Positions 1 to 10,501 of a DNA stretch of 35,013 bases are shown piece by piece. The first letter of the stretch is position 1. Every line of letters begins with the position of its first letter. Below the pieces are notes generated by a model. That model saw nothing but the letters and a program-made list of their open reading frames with translations, did no database searches and was not told where the DNA came from. Source of the stretch: Thiotrichales bacterium. Its GTDB lineage: Bacteria > Pseudomonadota > Gammaproteobacteria > JAABTG01. A program made the position numbers and the translations under genes. Location: positions 1-35,013 of the forward strand of contig JAABTG010000040.1 of assembly GCA_011389995.1 (NCBI GenBank), written 5' to 3'.

Positions 1-116
1 CAGTGCGCCAGGCAAGGCAAGAGGAGGAGGCATAGCACCGCTATGGCGACGACGAATAACGCCCCATGGCGTGCTGCGAACAAGCGAGAATCGAATGATT
101 CTTGCGGGACAGGACA

Positions 117-120
<4 letters not shown>
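1..120 (+). repeat. Right part of a MITE-like dispersed element, cut by the window edge
   Basis: Positions 1-44 are the exact reverse complement of 34925-34968. Positions 105-120 (CGGGACAGGACACTAG) recur at the very end of the window. Reading the far copy in reverse completes this one: a roughly 165-bp element bounded by CTAGTGTCCTGTCCCG and its complement. It carries short hairpins (31-36/40-45, loop ACC; 88-92/97-101, loop GAAT) and no coding capacity. Terminal inverted repeats ending in CTAG plus a non-coding interior fit a MITE; the full element is an inference because neither copy is complete here. The last four bases overlap the ppk stop codon (complement of 117-119). Confidence 0.7.
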
Positions 121-2342
<2,222 letters not shown>

Positions 2343-2495
2343 CTGCTCTTCTCCGCCATCATGCCATCGCCGCTCCCGGGCCACCACGGCCCACGGCACA
2401 TCCCCCGGACCACCGGGAAAAGGGGCGCCTGTCGCCGTCCCGGGTCACGGCGCGGTCTGTTACAGTGGCCGTCGGCGCCCGGGGCCATCTCCAAG

Positions 2496-2746
2496 GAAGT
2501 GCTGATTTATTCAGCGCTTCCGCGCGGCCCAAGGGTGAGCCGGACTCAGGACAAGGTCCGGTGGACGTTGTCCCCGGCGAACGGGCAAGCCATGGAAGGC
2601 TTGCCCCGGGCTCGCCCGCGGTGCAGGACAGCACCGCGTGGTGAGGGCCGCCGCGCCAGTCGCGTAAGCGACTGATGGCGCGGGAGGTTGTGCGGGGTGT
2701 GCCGCGCAACCGTCGCTGAACAAAGCCAGGGAAGGCTTTGTTCAGC
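2496..2746 (+). repeat. Array of seven consecutive hairpins, four with GGA loops; possible structured RNA
   Basis: Stems read directly: 2496-2505/2511-2520 (loop TTTAT, one G-T mismatch); 2540-2545/2556-2561 (loop TCAGGACAAG); 2583-2591/2598-2606 (loop ATGGAA); 2617-2624/2631-2638 (loop AGGACA); 2652-2663/2668-2682 (loop GTAA, with a bulge); 2687-2695/2702-2710 (loop GGTGTG); 2715-2727/2734-2746 (13 perfect pairs, loop AGGGAA), the last followed by TTTCTCC. The stems differ in sequence but the loops converge on GGA, all on the plus strand. Either this is a cluster of dispersed palindromes or an RNA exposing CsrA/RsmA-type sites. No clear promoter was found. The open frames crossing it look spurious. 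Confidence 0.75.
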
Positions 2747-3001
2747 TTTCTCCTAAGTTTATCAGCTTCGGGGGGGGCACCGCTCGCACCCCGGCCGGTG
2801 CCGGCGACCCGGCGCGGTCACCCCGCCGGCGACGCCACGCCCCGGGGCCGCTAGAATCGGCAAGGCGCCGCCATGGCGGGCTGCCCCGGCGCGCCCCGAG
2901 AGGGGCGGTCGGCAGCGGTGCGGTTACGGACGGGATGGACCCCATCGGCATCATCGTTTAGGCAACTGGAACCCCAAAGGGCAACAGAGAACCACCCCAC
3001 C
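2747..3001. other. Gene-free upstream region of the first CNNM gene
   Basis: Very GC-rich leader between the hairpin array and the ATG at 3002, with a G run near 2770 and several short GC palindromes. I see no convincing promoter, riboswitch or conserved small gene. A longer in-frame start at 2873 exists but adds 43 residues with no family similarity. Confidence 0.5.
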
Positions 3002-4549
3002 ATGTTCGAGTCCATCGCTCAACAGACCGCCGGCTACTGGCAGCAGGTGCTCGCCTACCTCGCCTTCGACCCCGCCCTGCTGACGGAGCCGACCATGATG
3101 GTTCGCCTCGCCCTCCAGCTGCTGCTGTTCATCGCCTCGGCCTTCTTCTCCGGGTCGGAGACGGCCCTGTTCGCCCTGTCGCGGCTGGACATGCAGAAGC
3201 TGCGGCGGGAACGCAACCCCCACGCCGACAGCCTCCATGCCCTGCTGGACCAGCCGCGGCGCCTCATCATCTCCATCCTCTCCGGCAACGAGGTGGTGAA
3301 CATCGCCGCCACCGCCAACATGACGGGGATCCTGGTGACCCTCTACGGCGATGAGCGGGCGGGGGTGGTGGCCACCCTGGTGATGGTGCCCCTGCTGCTG
3401 CTGTTCGGCGAGGTGACTCCCAAGACCATCGCCGTATCCAACCCCGTGCGCATCAGCACCAACGTGGTGGCCGTGCCCATGAACCTGTGGGTGCGGCTGG
3501 TATCCCCCCTGCGCTGGCTCATCCGCGGCGTGGCGGACCGCATCACCACCTATATCGTCGGAGCGGAGAAGGCGGCGGAGAACATCCTCCAGCTGGACGA
3601 GTTCCGCAGCCTGGTGGAAGAGGTGGCCAAGGAGGGTGACCTCAACGCCACCGAGCGGGCCCTCATCTACAACCTGCTGGAGGCCGGTGACACCGAGATC
3701 GTGGAGATCATGACCCCACGCACCCGCACCCGCTTCCTCGATGCCAACGCGCCGGTGGATGAACTGGTGGAGCAGTTCAAGCGCTACCGCCACTCCCGGG
3801 TGCCGGTGTTCCGCACCCACCGGGACAACCTCATCGGCTTCGTCCACGCCGAGGACGTGGTGCGGCTCACCTTCAAGCATGACGACCTGTCCCGGCTCAC
3901 GGTGGACGACATCGTGCGCCCGCCGGTGGTGGTGCCCCTGACCAAGAAGGTGGACGAGATGTTCGACTTCTTCCAGGAAAAGAACGCCCGCGCGGCGGTG
4001 GTGCTCAACGAGTTCGGCGGCGTGGACGGTTTCCTCACCATGGCGGATGTCATCAACTTCATCTTCGGCCACACCGCCGGCGACGTCACCGGCCAGGAGT
4101 ACTATCAGGAACGGGATGAGAACGTCTACGAGGTGGACGGCGACATGAAGCTCACCGACTTCAACAACCTCACCAACTTCGGCATCGAGGACCCGCGCAT
4201 GACCACCATCGGCGGGGTGGCCTTCCGCCACCTGGACCGCCTGCCGCGGGTGGGCGACACGGTGAACGTGGAGGGCATACGCCTGACGGTGCTGGAGATG
4301 GACTCCCACCGCATCGCCAAGGTGCGGGTGGCGCGGGGCGACTGGACGGACGAGGAGGCCCTGGCGCCGGAGCCGGGCGCCGGCGAGCCATCCCCCGAGA
4401 GCCCCGCCCTCGGCGCCGACGACCACGAGGTGCCGGAACAGGCCTGGAACGCGGAGGCCCCGGCCGCCGCGGACGAGACGGAACACGAGCCCCAGGGGAC
4501 ACCCCCTGCCCGGCGCGCGACGGACCAGGCAAAGGCGGAACAATCATGA
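3002..4549 (+). CDS. CNNM/CorC-type CBS-domain membrane protein (first paralogue)
   Basis: 515 residues. An N-terminal DUF21/CNNM membrane domain (about residues 30-200) shows the family signatures FFSGSETALFALSRLDMQKL, SGNEVVNIAA and FGEVTPKTIA. It is followed by two CBS domains (about 215-340, with EIMTPRTRTRFLD and RHSRVPVF) and a CorC_HlyC C-terminal domain (about 360-450, YEVDGDMKLTDFN). The family is linked to Mg2+/Co2+ efflux or homeostasis; the ion here is inferred, not seen. The last 70 residues are an Ala/Glu/Pro-rich acidic tail without a domain. ATG at 3002 is preferred because the family similarity begins there; the ribosome site is weak. It pairs with the paralogue 34 bases downstream, and the two may form heteromers, as adjacent CNNM pairs often occur. 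Confidence 0.9.
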   Translation: MFESIAQQTAGYWQQVLAYLAFDPALLTEPTMMVRLALQLLLFIASAFFSGSETALFALSRLDMQKLRRERNPHADSLHALLDQPRRLIISILSGNEVVNIAATANMTGILVTLYGDERAGVVATLVMVPLLLLFGEVTPKTIAVSNPVRISTNVVAVPMNLWVRLVSPLRWLIRGVADRITTYIVGAEKAAENILQLDEFRSLVEEVAKEGDLNATERALIYNLLEAGDTEIVEIMTPRTRTRFLDANAPVDELVEQFKRYRHSRVPVFRTHRDNLIGFVHAEDVVRLTFKHDDLSRLTVDDIVRPPVVVPLTKKVDEMFDFFQEKNARAAVVLNEFGGVDGFLTMADVINFIFGHTAGDVTGQEYYQERDENVYEVDGDMKLTDFNNLTNFGIEDPRMTTIGGVAFRHLDRLPRVGDTVNVEGIRLTVLEMDSHRIAKVRVARGDWTDEEALAPEPGAGEPSPESPALGADDHEVPEQAWNAEAPAAADETEHEPQGTPPARRATDQAKAEQS

Positions 4550-4583
4550 AGCCGGCCGACAGACATCCCCACGGGAGAGAATC

Positions 4584-5846
4584 ATGGACCTGCTGCTGAT
4601 CATCCTCGCCATGGTGGCGCTGTTGCTCATCAAGGGCTTCTTCTCGGGCTCCGAGATCGCCCTGGTGAATGCCGACAAGCTGAAGCTGCACCACCGCGCC
4701 AACCAGGGCCACAAGGGGGCCCGCATGGCGGTGCAGCTGTTCAAGACCCCCGACCTGCTGCTGGGTACCACCCTGGTGGGCACCAACATCTCCACCATCA
4801 TCCTTACCACCCTCGGCACCATGCTGATGATCCGCCACTTCGGCGAGCGCGGCGACCTCTATGCCTTCCTGGTCTACACGCCGGTGTTCCTGGTGCTCGG
4901 GGAGGTGGTGCCGAAGAGCGTGTTCCAGCAGAAGTCCGATGCCCTCGCCCCCATCATCATCTATCCCCTGCGGGTCTTCTCCATCCTCTTCTATCCCGTC
5001 ATCTTCGCCTTCTCCCGCATCGCGCGGCTGGTGGCCCGCGTGGTGGGCGGCGGGCGCAGTGAGCAGAACGTGTTCATGACCAAGGAGCAGATCCGCATGG
5101 TGGTGGAGATGGCGGAACGCGGCGCCAACGTGGATGTCTTCGACCGCCAGCGCATCAAGCGTGTGATCCGGTTCTCCGAGACCACCGTCGGCGAGGCCAT
5201 GGTGCCCATCGCCGAGATCACCGCCATCAACCGCGACCGCACCACCAAGGAGGCCGTCAGGCTGGTGCGCCGGCGCGGCTTCAACCGCCTGCCGGTGTTC
5301 AAGCGCAACATCAGCAACATCGTCGGCATCGTCACCATCACCACCTGGGACCTGCTGGACCCCGACCTGTCGGACAAGCCCCTGACGGATCTCATCCGTC
5401 CGGCCCACTACGTCACCCCCTTTCAGCCCATCGACGAACTGCTGCCGGTACTGCGCAAGCGCGACGACCATATGGCCATCGTGGTGGACGAATTCGGCTC
5501 CGCGGTGGGCATCATCACCATCGAGGACATCCTCGAGGAGGTGGTGGGGGAGATCGACGTGGGCCTCGACTTCGAGGAGTACCTGCCGAAGCCGAAGCGC
5601 ATCTTCGAGACCATCGGCGACGACGTCTACCGCATGGATTCCCGCATGCCCATCCCCGAGGTCAACGAGGTTCTCGGCATCTCCCTGCCCGCCAACGAGT
5701 CCCATACCCTGGGGGGCCTGGTGATGGCGCGCCTCAAACGCATCCCGCGGGAAGGGGAATCCATCACCGAAGGGGGTTACCGCATCACCGTGGAGCAGGC
5801 CACGGAGCGTTCCATCATCAAGCTGCGGGTGGAGCAGGCGGTGTAG
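4584..5846 (+). CDS. CNNM/CorC-type CBS-domain membrane protein (second paralogue)
   Basis: 420 residues, same architecture as its upstream neighbour but without the acidic tail. The membrane DUF21 domain carries FFSGSEIALVNADKLKL, GTNISTIILTTLGT and LGEVVPKSVF (residues 10-120). A CBS pair spans about 195-320 (GEAMVPIAEITAINRD, RGFNRLPVFKRN, MAIVVDEFGSAVGIITIEDI), and the CorC_HlyC domain about 340-415 (YRMDSRMPIPEVNEVL). The ATG at 4584 follows a good GGGAGAGA ribosome site. Probable inner-membrane protein controlling divalent-cation export, with nucleotide sensing by the CBS module; this role is from family knowledge. Likely co-transcribed with the gene ending at 4549. Confidence 0.9.
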   Translation: MDLLLIILAMVALLLIKGFFSGSEIALVNADKLKLHHRANQGHKGARMAVQLFKTPDLLLGTTLVGTNISTIILTTLGTMLMIRHFGERGDLYAFLVYTPVFLVLGEVVPKSVFQQKSDALAPIIIYPLRVFSILFYPVIFAFSRIARLVARVVGGGRSEQNVFMTKEQIRMVVEMAERGANVDVFDRQRIKRVIRFSETTVGEAMVPIAEITAINRDRTTKEAVRLVRRRGFNRLPVFKRNISNIVGIVTITTWDLLDPDLSDKPLTDLIRPAHYVTPFQPIDELLPVLRKRDDHMAIVVDEFGSAVGIITIEDILEEVVGEIDVGLDFEEYLPKPKRIFETIGDDVYRMDSRMPIPEVNEVLGISLPANESHTLGGLVMARLKRIPREGESITEGGYRITVEQATERSIIKLRVEQAV

Positions 5847-6060
5847 CGGCGTGGCGGCCGGTGGGTCCCCCGGGCAGGCCGGGAAAACACCGCAGCATTG
5901 GCGGGTGAAAATACCGCCCGAAGGTGGGAGAATCGCCGCGCCCGACGTGGCCTGGAGTGGCCTGGCGCGGTGGGGTGAGGCACTATATCGGTGGTTTGAC
6001 CGCCCGCGGCCACGGCCCCATGGCCCCGAGGTGACCGAGGACAGAACCCAGGATAAAACC

Positions 6061-6390
6061 ATGGACAATCGAGAGCTCAGGGCGTTGGTCTACATGGCGC
6101 CCTCGCCCATTCATGGCAAGGGGCTGTTCGCCCGCCGGCGTATCCACCAGGGCGACTACATCGGCACCTACCAGGGCCCCACGGCCAAGCGTAACGGCAG
6201 CCATGTGCTGTGGGTATTCGAGGAGGGGCAGGAGCCCGTGGGGCGGCGGGGCTTCAATCTCCTGCGCTACCTCAACCACGACGACGCCCCCCTGGCCGAG
6301 TTCGACGGTTTCGACCTGTACGCCCTGCGTACCATAGAGCCGGACGAGGAGATCACCATCAATTACAACGGCGTGGAAGAGGGAACATAG
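6061..6390 (+). CDS. Small SET-domain protein (putative protein-lysine methyltransferase)
   Basis: 109 residues, essentially a minimal SET domain. Visible motifs: HGKGLFARRRIHQGDYIGTY (SET N-terminus), RYLNHDDAPLAEFDG (equivalent of the R-F-x-N-H-S/D cofactor pocket) and EPDEEITINYNGVEEGT (equivalent of the D-E-E-L-x-x-D-Y catalytic motif, with Tyr retained). The post-SET cysteine cluster is absent, as is usual for bacterial single-domain forms. ATG at 6061 follows AGGA at a normal distance. The substrate cannot be told from sequence; the gene sits between CNNM genes and fdxA without an obvious functional link. The 214 bases upstream contain nothing I recognise. Confidence 0.82.
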   Translation: MDNRELRALVYMAPSPIHGKGLFARRRIHQGDYIGTYQGPTAKRNGSHVLWVFEEGQEPVGRRGFNLLRYLNHDDAPLAEFDGFDLYALRTIEPDEEITINYNGVEEGT

Positions 6391-6492
6391 GCATGGGCGA
6401 CCATCCACCCCCTTCCCGGCGACCCGCGGCCCACCCGGCCGACGCGGCCCGCCTGCCGTCCCCTTTCATCAACCGCTGATCCGGAGTTTCCT

Positions 6493-6816
6493 ATGACCTA
6501 CGTCGTGCTCGACAACTGCATCCGCTGCAAGTACACGGATTGCGTGGAGGTGTGCCCCGTGGACTGCTTCCACGAAGGGGCCAACTTCCTGGTCATCGAT
6601 CCAGACGAATGCATCGACTGCACCCTGTGCGAACCCGAATGCCCCGTCGGGGCCATCGTGTCGGAGGACGATGTCCCTCCCGATCAGGTGGGGTTCATCG
6701 AACTCAACGCCGAGTTGTCCCGGGATTGGCCCATCATCACGGAGAAGAAGGACCCACCTCCCGATGCCGAGGAGTGGGAAGGCAAGGAGAACAAGCTCCA
6801 GTACCTGGAACGCTGA
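6493..6816 (+). CDS. fdxA: 7Fe ferredoxin, FdxA family
   Basis: 107 residues, the usual FdxA length. The N-terminal half holds two cluster motifs: [18 protein letters not shown] (3Fe-4S site, with one cysteine donated to the second cluster) and [16 protein letters not shown] (4Fe-4S site). The C-terminal 45 residues are acidic and free of cysteine, as in the Azotobacter-type FdI family. A GGAG ribosome site precedes the ATG at 6493. It is a soluble low-potential electron carrier; the partner in this organism is unknown. The gene is convergent with phoU. Confidence 0.95.
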   Translation: MTYVVLDNCIRCKYTDCVEVCPVDCFHEGANFLVIDPDECIDCTLCEPECPVGAIVSEDDVPPDQVGFIELNAELSRDWPIITEKKDPPPDAEEWEGKENKLQYLER

Positions 6817-7104
6817 TCCCCGCCCCGATGCCGGGCTGGCCGCCTCGGCACGGCCGGGCCGGGCCGGGCCGGGGGCTGATTGTTCTCTCACGGAGACACA
6901 GAGGCACAGAGACCCGGAAAGGATCAGGAAAATTCTGCTTTTTAATCCGTCCTGGATTAAATCAGCCACGCCGGGGCCAAGGTCCACCGGCCCCTGTCCC
7001 GGGACCGACTCACCCATGGACTACATGGGAAGCGTGTATATGTCGGCGCTTCTGTGACGCCTCCGTGAGAGCCTTATCCCGGCGATTAGGTACAGGTGGC
7101 CGTA
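6817..7104. repeat. Convergent intergenic region filled with dispersed-repeat fragments
   Basis: Between fdxA and phoU. It holds a GGGCC run near 6852-6873; a segment at about 6886-6912 resembling the widespread CACGGAGACACAGAGG intergenic repeat; a hairpin at 6941-6948/6954-6961 whose minus-strand loop reads AGGAC; and a hairpin at 7013-7018/7024-7029. The minus-strand reading of about 6968-7016 aligns with plus-strand 2529-2580, roughly three quarters identical by eye. No gene is supported here; the hairpins may also serve as bidirectional transcription ends. Confidence 0.55.
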
Positions 7105-7845
7105 TCAGGCCTTGTACTCCAGCGCCCCCGGGTCGTGCCCGCCCGCTCCCGGCGGGTGGGTGTGGCGGATGTCCTTGCCGTATACCAGATACACCACGTA
7201 CTCGGCGATGTTCTTGGCGTGGTCGCCGATGCGCTCCAGGGCCCGGGCCGCCCAGCAGATCCCCATCAGGCGGTCGATATTGGCGGGCTCGGCCGCCATC
7301 TGGCCGAGCACCCGGCGCTGCACCTCTTCGTGTTCGCGGTCGATGGCCCCGTCGTCGCGGATCACCGCCAGGGCGGCCTCGGCGTCCATGCGCGCCAGGG
7401 CATCCAGGGCACCGTGGAGCTGGCGCTTCACCGACACCCCCATGAGGCCGAGACGCGAGGCCTCCCGCTGGGCGAAGTCCCCGCCATCCTCCGTGATGTG
7501 CACCGCCATCAGCGCCACCCGCTTGGCCTCGTCGCCGATACGCTCCAGGTCGGCGATGGTCTTGCTCACCGTGAGCACCAGCCGCATGTCGGTGGCCGCC
7601 GGCTGGCGCAGGGCAATGAGACGGGCGCAGCGCTCGTCGATGGCCACCTCCATGGCGTTGATGCGATAGTCGTCCCGGGCCACCGCCTCCCCCCCTTCGC
7701 CATCACCCGTGGTGAGGGCGGTGAGGGCACCGTCGAGCTGATGCTCCACCAGCCCGCCCATGGTCAGCACGTGGTTGCGCAGCTCCTCCAGCTCGGTGTT
7801 GAAGCGCTGCACGATGTGGTGATTGATGTCGCCCAATATACCCAT
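7105..7845 (-). CDS. phoU: Phosphate signalling/transport regulator PhoU
   Basis: 246 residues of two PhoU repeats, each a three-helix bundle (about 10-110 and 115-225). The metal-binding acidic clusters are visible as EVAIDERCARLIALRQPAATDMR and ERIGDEAKRVAL in repeat one, and RALERIGDHAKNIAEYVVYLVYG in repeat two. PhoU links the Pst transporter to PhoR and restrains Pi uptake and the Pho response when phosphate is ample. ATG at 7845 has an AGGGAG site upstream. It closes the pst operon, 88 bases after pstB. Confidence 0.96.
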   Translation of the reverse strand: MGILGDINHHIVQRFNTELEELRNHVLTMGGLVEHQLDGALTALTTGDGEGGEAVARDDYRINAMEVAIDERCARLIALRQPAATDMRLVLTVSKTIADLERIGDEAKRVALMAVHITEDGGDFAQREASRLGLMGVSVKRQLHGALDALARMDAEAALAVIRDDGAIDREHEEVQRRVLGQMAAEPANIDRLMGICWAARALERIGDHAKNIAEYVVYLVYGKDIRHTHPPGAGGHDPGALEYKA

Positions 7846-7933
7846 GATCCCTATGCTCCCTGGATGAGGTGCCGGCCGGGGCCGCAGCCCGCGGTGGTTG
7901 CCGGCGTCGCCCGCCCCGGGGCGCGCCCGGCCA

Positions 7934-8794
7934 TCAGCCGTAGCGCCCGGTGATGTAATCCTCCGTCTGCTTCTTCGCCGGATTGGTGAATATGGCCGTG
8001 GTGTCGCCGAACTCCACCAGTTCCCCCAGGTACATGAAGGCGGTGTAGTCGGACACCCGCGCCGCCTGCTGCATGTTGTGGGTGACGATGACGATGGTGA
8101 AACGTTCCTTGAGCTCGTCGATGAGCTCCTCGATGCGCAGGGTGGAGATGGGGTCCAGGGCCGAGGCCGGCTCGTCCAGCAGGATCACCTCCGGCTGGAT
8201 GGCCACCGCCCGCGCGATCACCAGGCGCTGTTGCTGGCCCCCGGACAGCCCCAGGGCGCTGGCGTCCAGGCGGTCGGCCACCTCGTCCCACAGGCCGGCA
8301 CTGACGAGGGCCCATTCCACGGTCTCGTCCAGCAGCGCCTTGCGGTTGATGCCCTGGAGGCGCAGGCCGTAGGCCACGTTCTCGTAGACGGACTTGGGAA
8401 AGGGGTTGGGCTTCTGGAACACCATGCCCACCCGGCGCCGCAACTCCGCCACCGACACCCCCTTGGCGTGGATATCCTCGCCGTCCAGCAGGATGCGGCC
8501 GTCGATGCGCACGTCGTCCACCAGGTCGTTCATGCGGTTGAAGCAGCGCAGGAGGGTGGACTTGCCGCAGCCGCTGGGGCCGATGAAGGCGGTGACCCGA
8601 TGGCGGGGGATGCCCATGTTGATGTCCTTGAGGGCACGGGCGGCGCCGTAGTGCAGGTGCAGGCCCTCCACCTCGAAGCACGGGTCTTGGGGGCTCTGGG
8701 GTGCCGGACCGGGGGCGGCGGCACTCACCATGGGCCGGGGTCCCGGGACCCCGCCGCCCGCCGCGGCCTGTCGTCGTTGTGGCTCGGTTTCCAT
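7934..8794 (-). CDS. pstB: Phosphate ABC transporter ATP-binding protein PstB
   Basis: 286 residues. Walker [10 protein letters not shown] at residues 72-80, signature [14 protein letters not shown], and Walker [14 protein letters not shown], all intact; FNRMNDL and the PstB-specific [19 protein letters not shown] are present. About 30 residues precede the conserved core, so the ATG at 8794 (METEPQRR) could be replaced by an internal ATG about 21 codons later; 8794 is chosen because it lies 5 bases after the pstA stop, suggesting translational coupling. Cytoplasmic motor of the high-affinity Pi importer. Confidence 0.95.
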   Translation of the reverse strand: METEPQRRQAAAGGGVPGPRPMVSAAAPGPAPQSPQDPCFEVEGLHLHYGAARALKDINMGIPRHRVTAFIGPSGCGKSTLLRCFNRMNDLVDDVRIDGRILLDGEDIHAKGVSVAELRRRVGMVFQKPNPFPKSVYENVAYGLRLQGINRKALLDETVEWALVSAGLWDEVADRLDASALGLSGGQQQRLVIARAVAIQPEVILLDEPASALDPISTLRIEELIDELKERFTIVIVTHNMQQAARVSDYTAFMYLGELVEFGDTTAIFTNPAKKQTEDYITGRYG

Positions 8795-8799
8795 GGCGT

Positions 8800-10497
8800 T
8801 CAGCTCTCGAGGGATTTGTAGCGCTCGCGCAGCCGGTTGCGGATGGCGATGGCGGACAGGTTGAGCACCAGGATCACCACCACCAGCAGCAGGGCGGTGG
8901 CGTAGACCAGGGGACGGGCGGCCTCCACATTGGGGCTCTGGAAGCCCACGTCGTAGATGTGGAAGCCGAGATGCATGAACTTGCGATCCAGGTGCAGGAA
9001 GGGAAAGTTGCCGTCCATGGGCAGGGAGGGCGCCAGCTTCACCACCCCCACCAGCATCAGGGGCGCCACCTCGCCCGCCGCCCGGGCCACGGCGAGGATG
9101 AGACCCGTCATCATGGCCGGGCTGGCCATGGGCAGCACCGTGCGCCACAGGGTCTCGGACTTGGTGGCCCCCAGGGCCAGGCTGCCCTCGCGAATGCTGC
9201 GGGGGATGCGTGCGAGGCCCTCCTCCGTGGCCACGATCACCACCGGCAGGGTGAGCAGCGCCAGGGTCAGGGAGGCCCAGAAGATCCCCGGTGTGCCGAA
9301 GGTGGGGGCGGGCAGGGCCGCCGGGAAGAAGAGTTCGTCCAGGCGCCCGCCGAGGAAGTAGACGAAAAAGCCGAGCCCGAACACGCCATAGACGATAGAG
9401 GGCACGCCGGCGAGGTTGTTGACGGCGATGCGGATGATGCGGGTCAGGGTCCCCTGATGGGCGTACTCCCGCAGGTACACGGCGGCCACCACGCCGAAGG
9501 GCGTCACCAGCACCGCCATGATGATGACCATCATCACGGTGCCGAAGATGGCCGGAAAGATACCCCCCTCGGTGTTGGCCTCCCGGGGGTCGTCGCTGAC
9601 GAATTCCCACAGTCTGGCGCCATACATGGCCAGCTTGTCGCCGGTATCCATGGCGTTCGGGCGGTAGGCCCGCACCACCTTCGCCAGGGGCACCTCCACC
9701 TGCCGTCCCCCCATCACCTCCATCACCGCCATGTCCCGGCCGATGTCCCCGTAGAGGTCCCCCAGGTCTTCCCGCAGGACGGCATATTCCTCATCGAGGC
9801 GGGCCTGCTCCTGCTCCAGGGCGGCATGGGCGGCGGGGTCCTGCCCGCCCTCCAACTCCAGGGCCCGCGCCGCCAGCCGCAGCCGCTCCATGGCATAGTT
9901 GATGCTGCCGATGTCCCCCTTCTCGATGGCCTGGATACGGCCGTGGAGGGCCACGGCCCCGGCCAGGCGCTCCTCCAGCACCGGCCAGGCCCCGTCCCCC
10001 CACGCCACCACCGCGCCGTCGGACTTCACACCCACCAGGCGGCCGTAGAGGTCGCCCCACTCCCGGCGCTCCATCACCACCAGGTCCCGGGGATAATGGA
10101 TGGCGGCCATGAAGGGCTCCGGCAGCCAGCGGAAATCGAGACCCAGGACGTCACGATTGCCCGTCTTCATCAGATGGCGGGTCACCAGGCCCGTGCCTGC
10201 GGGGAGATTGATGCCGCTCTCTTCGAGGCGCGCCCGGCTCACCTCTTCCCGCTCCCGCAACTGCCCCACCACCACCATGGTATTGCCGGTGGCGGGATCG
10301 GTGTATGCCACCTCCGCCACCGCGGCGGGCCAGAAGTGGCCGAGGCCCCGCATGGCCACCAGCAGCAGCAGCCCCCCTACCATGAGGACGCTGGCGGCCA
10401 CGGCCGCCGCGGTGAGCCAGATCCACGGATCGCCGTCGCGGAACCACGCCACCGCGCCGGGGGCCCGGCGATTGTGTTGAAGGGAGGGCCGGGTCAT
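8800..10497 (-). CDS. pstA: Phosphate ABC transporter permease PstA, long form
   Basis: 565 residues, about twice the E. coli length. One membrane helix lies near residues 22-46, followed by a large periplasmic segment (about 46-305, predicted helical region around [16 protein letters not shown]). The canonical permease core (about 310-560) carries the EAA-type loop [21 protein letters not shown]. Long PstA proteins with this insertion occur in Pseudomonas and other gammaproteobacteria; what the insertion does is not known to me. The ATG at 10497 sits 4 bases after the pstC stop; a start further upstream would run into pstC. Forms the channel with PstC. Confidence 0.92.
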   Translation of the reverse strand: MTRPSLQHNRRAPGAVAWFRDGDPWIWLTAAAVAASVLMVGGLLLLVAMRGLGHFWPAAVAEVAYTDPATGNTMVVVGQLREREEVSRARLEESGINLPAGTGLVTRHLMKTGNRDVLGLDFRWLPEPFMAAIHYPRDLVVMERREWGDLYGRLVGVKSDGAVVAWGDGAWPVLEERLAGAVALHGRIQAIEKGDIGSINYAMERLRLAARALELEGGQDPAAHAALEQEQARLDEEYAVLREDLGDLYGDIGRDMAVMEVMGGRQVEVPLAKVVRAYRPNAMDTGDKLAMYGARLWEFVSDDPREANTEGGIFPAIFGTVMMVIIMAVLVTPFGVVAAVYLREYAHQGTLTRIIRIAVNNLAGVPSIVYGVFGLGFFVYFLGGRLDELFFPAALPAPTFGTPGIFWASLTLALLTLPVVIVATEEGLARIPRSIREGSLALGATKSETLWRTVLPMASPAMMTGLILAVARAAGEVAPLMLVGVVKLAPSLPMDGNFPFLHLDRKFMHLGFHIYDVGFQSPNVEAARPLVYATALLLVVVILVLNLSAIAIRNRLRERYKSLES

Positions 10498-10501
10498 GAC
10501 G

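Noticed and set aside
6830..6880. Rho-independent terminator for fdxA
   Set aside because: The GGGCC run gives possible stems but no T run follows directly, and the region matches dispersed repeats.
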